The notes under the pieces were generated by a model, which saw nothing but the letters and a program-made list of their open reading frames with translations, was not told where the DNA came from and made no database searches. From NCBI RefSeq assembly GCF_030823405.1, contig NZ_JAUSXC010000001.1, positions 62,001 to 126,000 of the forward strand: a DNA stretch of 64,000 bases, in the 5' to 3' direction. Position numbers and translations under genes: made by a program. Of the stretch, positions 61,027-64,000 are shown one piece after another (position 1 is the stretch's first letter; every line of letters begins with the position of its first letter). This stretch comes from Chryseobacterium ginsenosidimutans. GTDB taxonomy: Bacteria; Bacteroidota; Bacteroidia; Flavobacteriales; Weeksellaceae.

Positions 61027-62181
61027 ATGATTATTGTTGAAGAAGTACAAAATGAAGCCCAGCGAAAGGAATTTTTGGAATTCCCGGTAAGACTTTACCA
61101 ACACGACAAAAACTATATCAGACCTTTAAATAAGGATATCGAGGAGATTTTTAATCCTCAAAAAAACAGATTCTTCAAAACCGGAGAATGCACAAGGTTT
61201 TTATTTAAAAATAAACAAAATGAAACTGTAGGAAAAGTTGCTGTTTTTGTAAATAAATGTTACGAACAAAACCAGCCAACCGGAGGAATTGGTTTTTTCG
61301 ACGGTATTAATGATCAGGAAACAGCGAATTTCATTTTTGATTATTGTAAAAAATGGCTTCAGCAAAGAGGAATGGAAGCAATGGACGGACCGATCAATTT
61401 CAGTGAACGTGATAAATTCTGGGGACTTTTAATTGATGGGTTTATAGAACCTCTGTACGGAATGAATTATAATTTTCCTTACTACAAAGATCTTTTTGAG
61501 AATTATGGTTTCAATATTTATTTTGAACAGCTTTGTTTTTCGAGGCCTATTTTTGCAGAAGTTTCAAGAGTTTTCACGGTGATGCATTCTAAACACAGTA
61601 AAAATCCTGCAATTTCCGCAAAACCTTTGAAAAAAAATAATCTTGAAAAATTTGCGAAAGATTTCACAGAAATCTACAATAAAGCCTGGTCTACTCACGG
61701 TGAAGGTAAACACTTGACTGAAGGTAAAGTGTTGAAAATGTTTAAAACAATGAAGCCTATCATTAATGAACATATTTCATGGTTTGTGTATGAAAATGAA
61801 AAACCTGTTGCAATGTGGATGAATATTCCCGATCTTAATCAATGGTTTAAATATCTGAACGGAAAATTTGGATGGATTGAAAAACTTAAATTTCTGTGGG
61901 TGAAAAAATTCAGGAAAAACGAAAAAATGATTGGTCTTGTTTTTGGAGTAGTTCCGGAATGGCAAAGAAAAGGTCTTGAAGGATATATGATTTGGGAAGG
62001 AACTCAACATCTAAGAAAACACACAGATTTTAAGACTACAGAGCTTCAATGGATTGGTGATTTTAATCCCAAAATGATAAAAATTGCCGAAAATCTGGAT
62101 ACAACGGTGACCCGAAAATTGGCTACTTACCGATATTTGTTTGACAGAAATAAAGAATTTGAAAGACATCCCGAACTATAA
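61027..62181 (+). CDS. GNAT-like protein of unknown substrate (384 aa)
   Basis: Two-part protein with a GNAT-like fold: an N-terminal half with GKVAVFVNKCYEQNQPTGGI and GMEAMDGPINFSERDKFWGL, and a C-terminal half with IGLVFGVVPEWQRKGLEGYM, which looks like the acetyl-CoA-binding loop. I know this as a common uncharacterised family in Bacteroidota. Divergent from folE and followed by a small membrane protein gene. Confidence 0.78.
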   Translation: MIIVEEVQNEAQRKEFLEFPVRLYQHDKNYIRPLNKDIEEIFNPQKNRFFKTGECTRFLFKNKQNETVGKVAVFVNKCYEQNQPTGGIGFFDGINDQETANFIFDYCKKWLQQRGMEAMDGPINFSERDKFWGLLIDGFIEPLYGMNYNFPYYKDLFENYGFNIYFEQLCFSRPIFAEVSRVFTVMHSKHSKNPAISAKPLKKNNLEKFAKDFTEIYNKAWSTHGEGKHLTEGKVLKMFKTMKPIINEHISWFVYENEKPVAMWMNIPDLNQWFKYLNGKFGWIEKLKFLWVKKFRKNEKMIGLVFGVVPEWQRKGLEGYMIWEGTQHLRKHTDFKTTELQWIGDFNPKMIKIAENLDTTVTRKLATYRYLFDRNKEFERHPEL

Positions 62182-62198
62182 TTAAAAAAATAAAACTT

Positions 62199-62684
62199 AT
62201 GGATCCAATAATTATTTTAATGATTTTTTTTCTACTATTTTTGTTTTCAATTCCTGCGATTATTTTTCTAATTGCCTATCTTGCAGCCAGAAGCAGAAAG
62301 AAAAAACAAAAAATCTTACTGGAACAAATCGGCACTCCTGAATATTATGCTTTCGTACGTTACAATATGGGAAATACCCAGAATGAATTCTTTAAATTGA
62401 AGGCTTTCCAAGGAAGTGGAATTATTTATATTGAAGACAGAAACATTCATTTTGTGGATACTTTGCAAAAGAATCCACATATATTTTCTTTAGACAACAG
62501 CACTATAAAATGGGAAGACATCAATATTGTGAACGGACTTTTGAAATGGTTTTCGGTTTCAGATGACGTAAAAAAATATTTTTTCAATATTGAAACCGGA
62601 ATGTTTATTTTTAACACCAACTCATCAAAACCTACTACAAAAAGTGTTTTTGAAAGATTAATTACTTATCAATCTGACATTTAA
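62199..62684 (+). CDS. Small membrane-anchored hypothetical protein (161 aa)
   Basis: A single N-terminal membrane helix (IILMIFFLLFLFSIPAIIFL) followed by a basic stretch (RSRKKKQK) and a soluble beta-rich domain of about 125 residues. No family recognised. It lies 17 bases after the GNAT-like gene and ends before a strong terminator. Confidence 0.72.
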   Translation: MDPIIILMIFFLLFLFSIPAIIFLIAYLAARSRKKKQKILLEQIGTPEYYAFVRYNMGNTQNEFFKLKAFQGSGIIYIEDRNIHFVDTLQKNPHIFSLDNSTIKWEDINIVNGLLKWFSVSDDVKKYFFNIETGMFIFNTNSSKPTTKSVFERLITYQSDI

Positions 62685-62691
62685 CATTATA

Positions 62692-62728
62692 AAAACAAAA
62701 CCTTGTTTTAGAAACAAGGTTTTGTTTT
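62692..62728. terminator. Bidirectional terminator before metF
   Basis: AAAACAAAACCTTGTTT and AAACAAGGTTTTGTTTT form a 17-bp perfect stem with a TAG loop, shared by the convergent metF gene. Confidence 0.9.
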
Positions 62729-62729
62729 A

Positions 62730-63689
62730 TTAGAATAGCTCTCCTGCTACTTTTTTAATATTATCACTTTTCCCCATCGAGTAAAAATGCAGAACAGGAA
62801 CTCCAAAATCCAACAATTCTTTGCATTGATTAATTGCCCATTCAATTCCTATTTGCTTTACAGCTTCATTGTTTTTGGCGCCTTCAACAGCGTTGATTAA
62901 ATCTTCCGGCAAATCGATTTTAAAAACCTGCGGCAAAAGTTTAAGATGCTTCTTAGTTGCAATTGGTTTAATTCCTGGGATTATTGGAACTGTAATTCCC
63001 ATTTCTCTTGCCTTGGTTACGAACTCAATATATTTTTTATTATCAAAAAACATCTGCGTTACAATATAGTCTGCACCAGCATCGACTTTTTGTTTTAACC
63101 ATTTCAAGTCATAATTCATAGACGGTGCTTCCATATGTTTTTCAGGATAACCAGCAACGCCAATACAGAATTTATTCGGTTCGTCGCACACTTTATCATC
63201 ATTATGAAGATATTTTCCTCTTCCTAAATTATTGATCTGATGTACCAAATCCATCGCACTCGAATGACCTCCCGGAGTTGCTTCAAAATATTGATGACCT
63301 TTCATTGCATCACCACGAAGAGCCATAATATTATCAATCCCCAGATACATACAATCTACCAAAAGGTATTCTGTCTCTTCTTTCGTAAAACCTCCGCAAA
63401 GCAAATGCGGAACAGTATCTACATTATATTTGTGTTGAATTGCCGAACATATCCCCAACGTTCCCGGACGCATCCTTGTAATACGACGTTCCATTAACCC
63501 ATTTCCTTTATCGATATAAATATACTCTTCTCTGGAAGTGGTAACGTCGATGAATGGAGGTTTAAATTCCATTAGAGGATCAATATTCGTATACAAATCT
63601 TCAATCCCGATTCCCTTTTGTGGAGGAACAACTTCGAGGGAAAACAAAGTTTTTCCGTTGGCATTTTTTATGTGATCTGTTATCTTCAT
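62730..63689 (-). CDS. metF: 5,10-methylenetetrahydrofolate reductase
   Basis: FAD enzyme making 5-methyl-THF for methionine synthesis. The 319-residue TIM-barrel protein has LFSLEVVPPQKGIGIEDLY at the N-terminus (catalytic Glu), IDNIMALRGDAM and DYIVTQMFFDNKKYIEFV, typical of MetF. A frameshifted fragment lies just upstream. Confidence 0.95.
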   Translation of the reverse strand: MKITDHIKNANGKTLFSLEVVPPQKGIGIEDLYTNIDPLMEFKPPFIDVTTSREEYIYIDKGNGLMERRITRMRPGTLGICSAIQHKYNVDTVPHLLCGGFTKEETEYLLVDCMYLGIDNIMALRGDAMKGHQYFEATPGGHSSAMDLVHQINNLGRGKYLHNDDKVCDEPNKFCIGVAGYPEKHMEAPSMNYDLKWLKQKVDAGADYIVTQMFFDNKKYIEFVTKAREMGITVPIIPGIKPIATKKHLKLLPQVFKIDLPEDLINAVEGAKNNEAVKQIGIEWAINQCKELLDFGVPVLHFYSMGKSDNIKKVAGELF

Positions 63690-63717
63690 TTTTTATTTGA
63701 TTACTTAAAGCGTTTCA

Positions 63718-64000
63718 TCAGTTTTTGTAGATCCAATCCGTAAGCAGATCTTGTCCACAATCCTGATAATGATTAAATGCAAAACTTATTTTAAAACGAT
63801 ATCTTCTGTCATTAAAAACTCCAAAAGAATTATCGTTTAGTACTACATCAAAATCAGATTTGAGATTGACTTCATTAAGTATGCGTTTTGTTGGGTTTAA
63901 TATTTTTTAATTTGTCTTGATCGATAAAACAGTCAATATCTTTTTTCCGTTCTTTCCAGTTTTTCAAATGATTGTGTTGCATCATTAAAAAATTCCAAAT
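63718..64000 (-). pseudogene. Frameshifted 3' part of an unknown gene (runs off the window end)
   Basis: Two frames on the minus strand join into one plausible protein. The first (64000-63875) reads IWNFLMMQHNHLKNWKERKK and ends at a TAA; the second (63906-63718) reads KILNPTKRILNEVNLKSDFD and ends DLLTDWIYKN. Removing one base from the six-base T run at 63903-63908 (A run in the coding strand) makes them continuous. The second frame has no start codon. No family recognised; a sequencing error is possible. The 5' part lies outside the window. Confidence 0.5.

Overview
The window looks like chromosome from a Chryseobacterium-like member of the Flavobacteriia (Bacteroidota). The DNA is AT-rich, and genes lack Shine-Dalgarno sites. 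Many genes are preceded by the Bacteroidota -7 element TAnnTTTG. Family content agrees: a type IX secretion sorting domain, DUF4292, DUF2851, DUF4254, SIMPL, GH92, BshA and MauE-free two-component pairs typical of this phylum. No rRNA, tRNA, CRISPR array, insertion sequence or prophage was seen.

Region 1 (1-8940, minus strand) is an aerobic phenylacetate catabolism operon read paaK-E-A-B-C-D-G-H-(unknown 104 aa)-paaI, the last cut by the window edge, with a TetR-type regulator upstream and a clear palindromic operator in front of paaK. Almost every intergenic spacer of this operon holds a short inverted repeat built from 8-nt or 7-nt periodic units. Region 2 (9300-15640) has clpB, an FKBP lipoprotein isomerase and a four-gene operon ending in a NarL-type two-component pair. 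Region 3 (15650-20800) has two secreted M1 peptidases around a secreted endonuclease/phosphatase-fold enzyme.

Region 4 (20842-24504, minus strand) is the most unusual part: a tight operon of a DUF2589 protein, a frameshifted companion gene, a helical protein of unknown function, a subtilisin-like protease with no signal peptide, and a 67-residue protein resembling a free-standing subtilisin propeptide (I9-like inhibitor). I see no described system with this composition and propose it as a candidate new proteolytic cassette.

Region 5 (24600-34900) holds a dienoyl-CoA reductase, DUF1573 protein, OmpR-type two-component pair, GH92 mannosidase, dihydroorotase, a flippase and a sugar nucleotidyltransferase. 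Region 6 (34950-46170, plus strand) is housekeeping and envelope: DUF4292 lipoprotein, M23 hydrolase, TatA, DUF4254, GTP cyclohydrolase II, GH3 hexosaminidase, BshA, DUF2851, PspC and GNAT proteins. Region 7 (46200-64000) holds a SIMPL protein, paired surface-type proteins with carboxypeptidase-regulatory-like domains, an AddA-like helicase-nuclease, ferritin, a Spy-like protein, a Gly/Asn/Arg-rich secreted protein, a DPE2-like glucanotransferase, a T9SS cargo protein, cysS, folE, metF and a frameshifted gene fragment at the window edge. Many genes end at clear intrinsic terminators, several of them shared by convergent genes.
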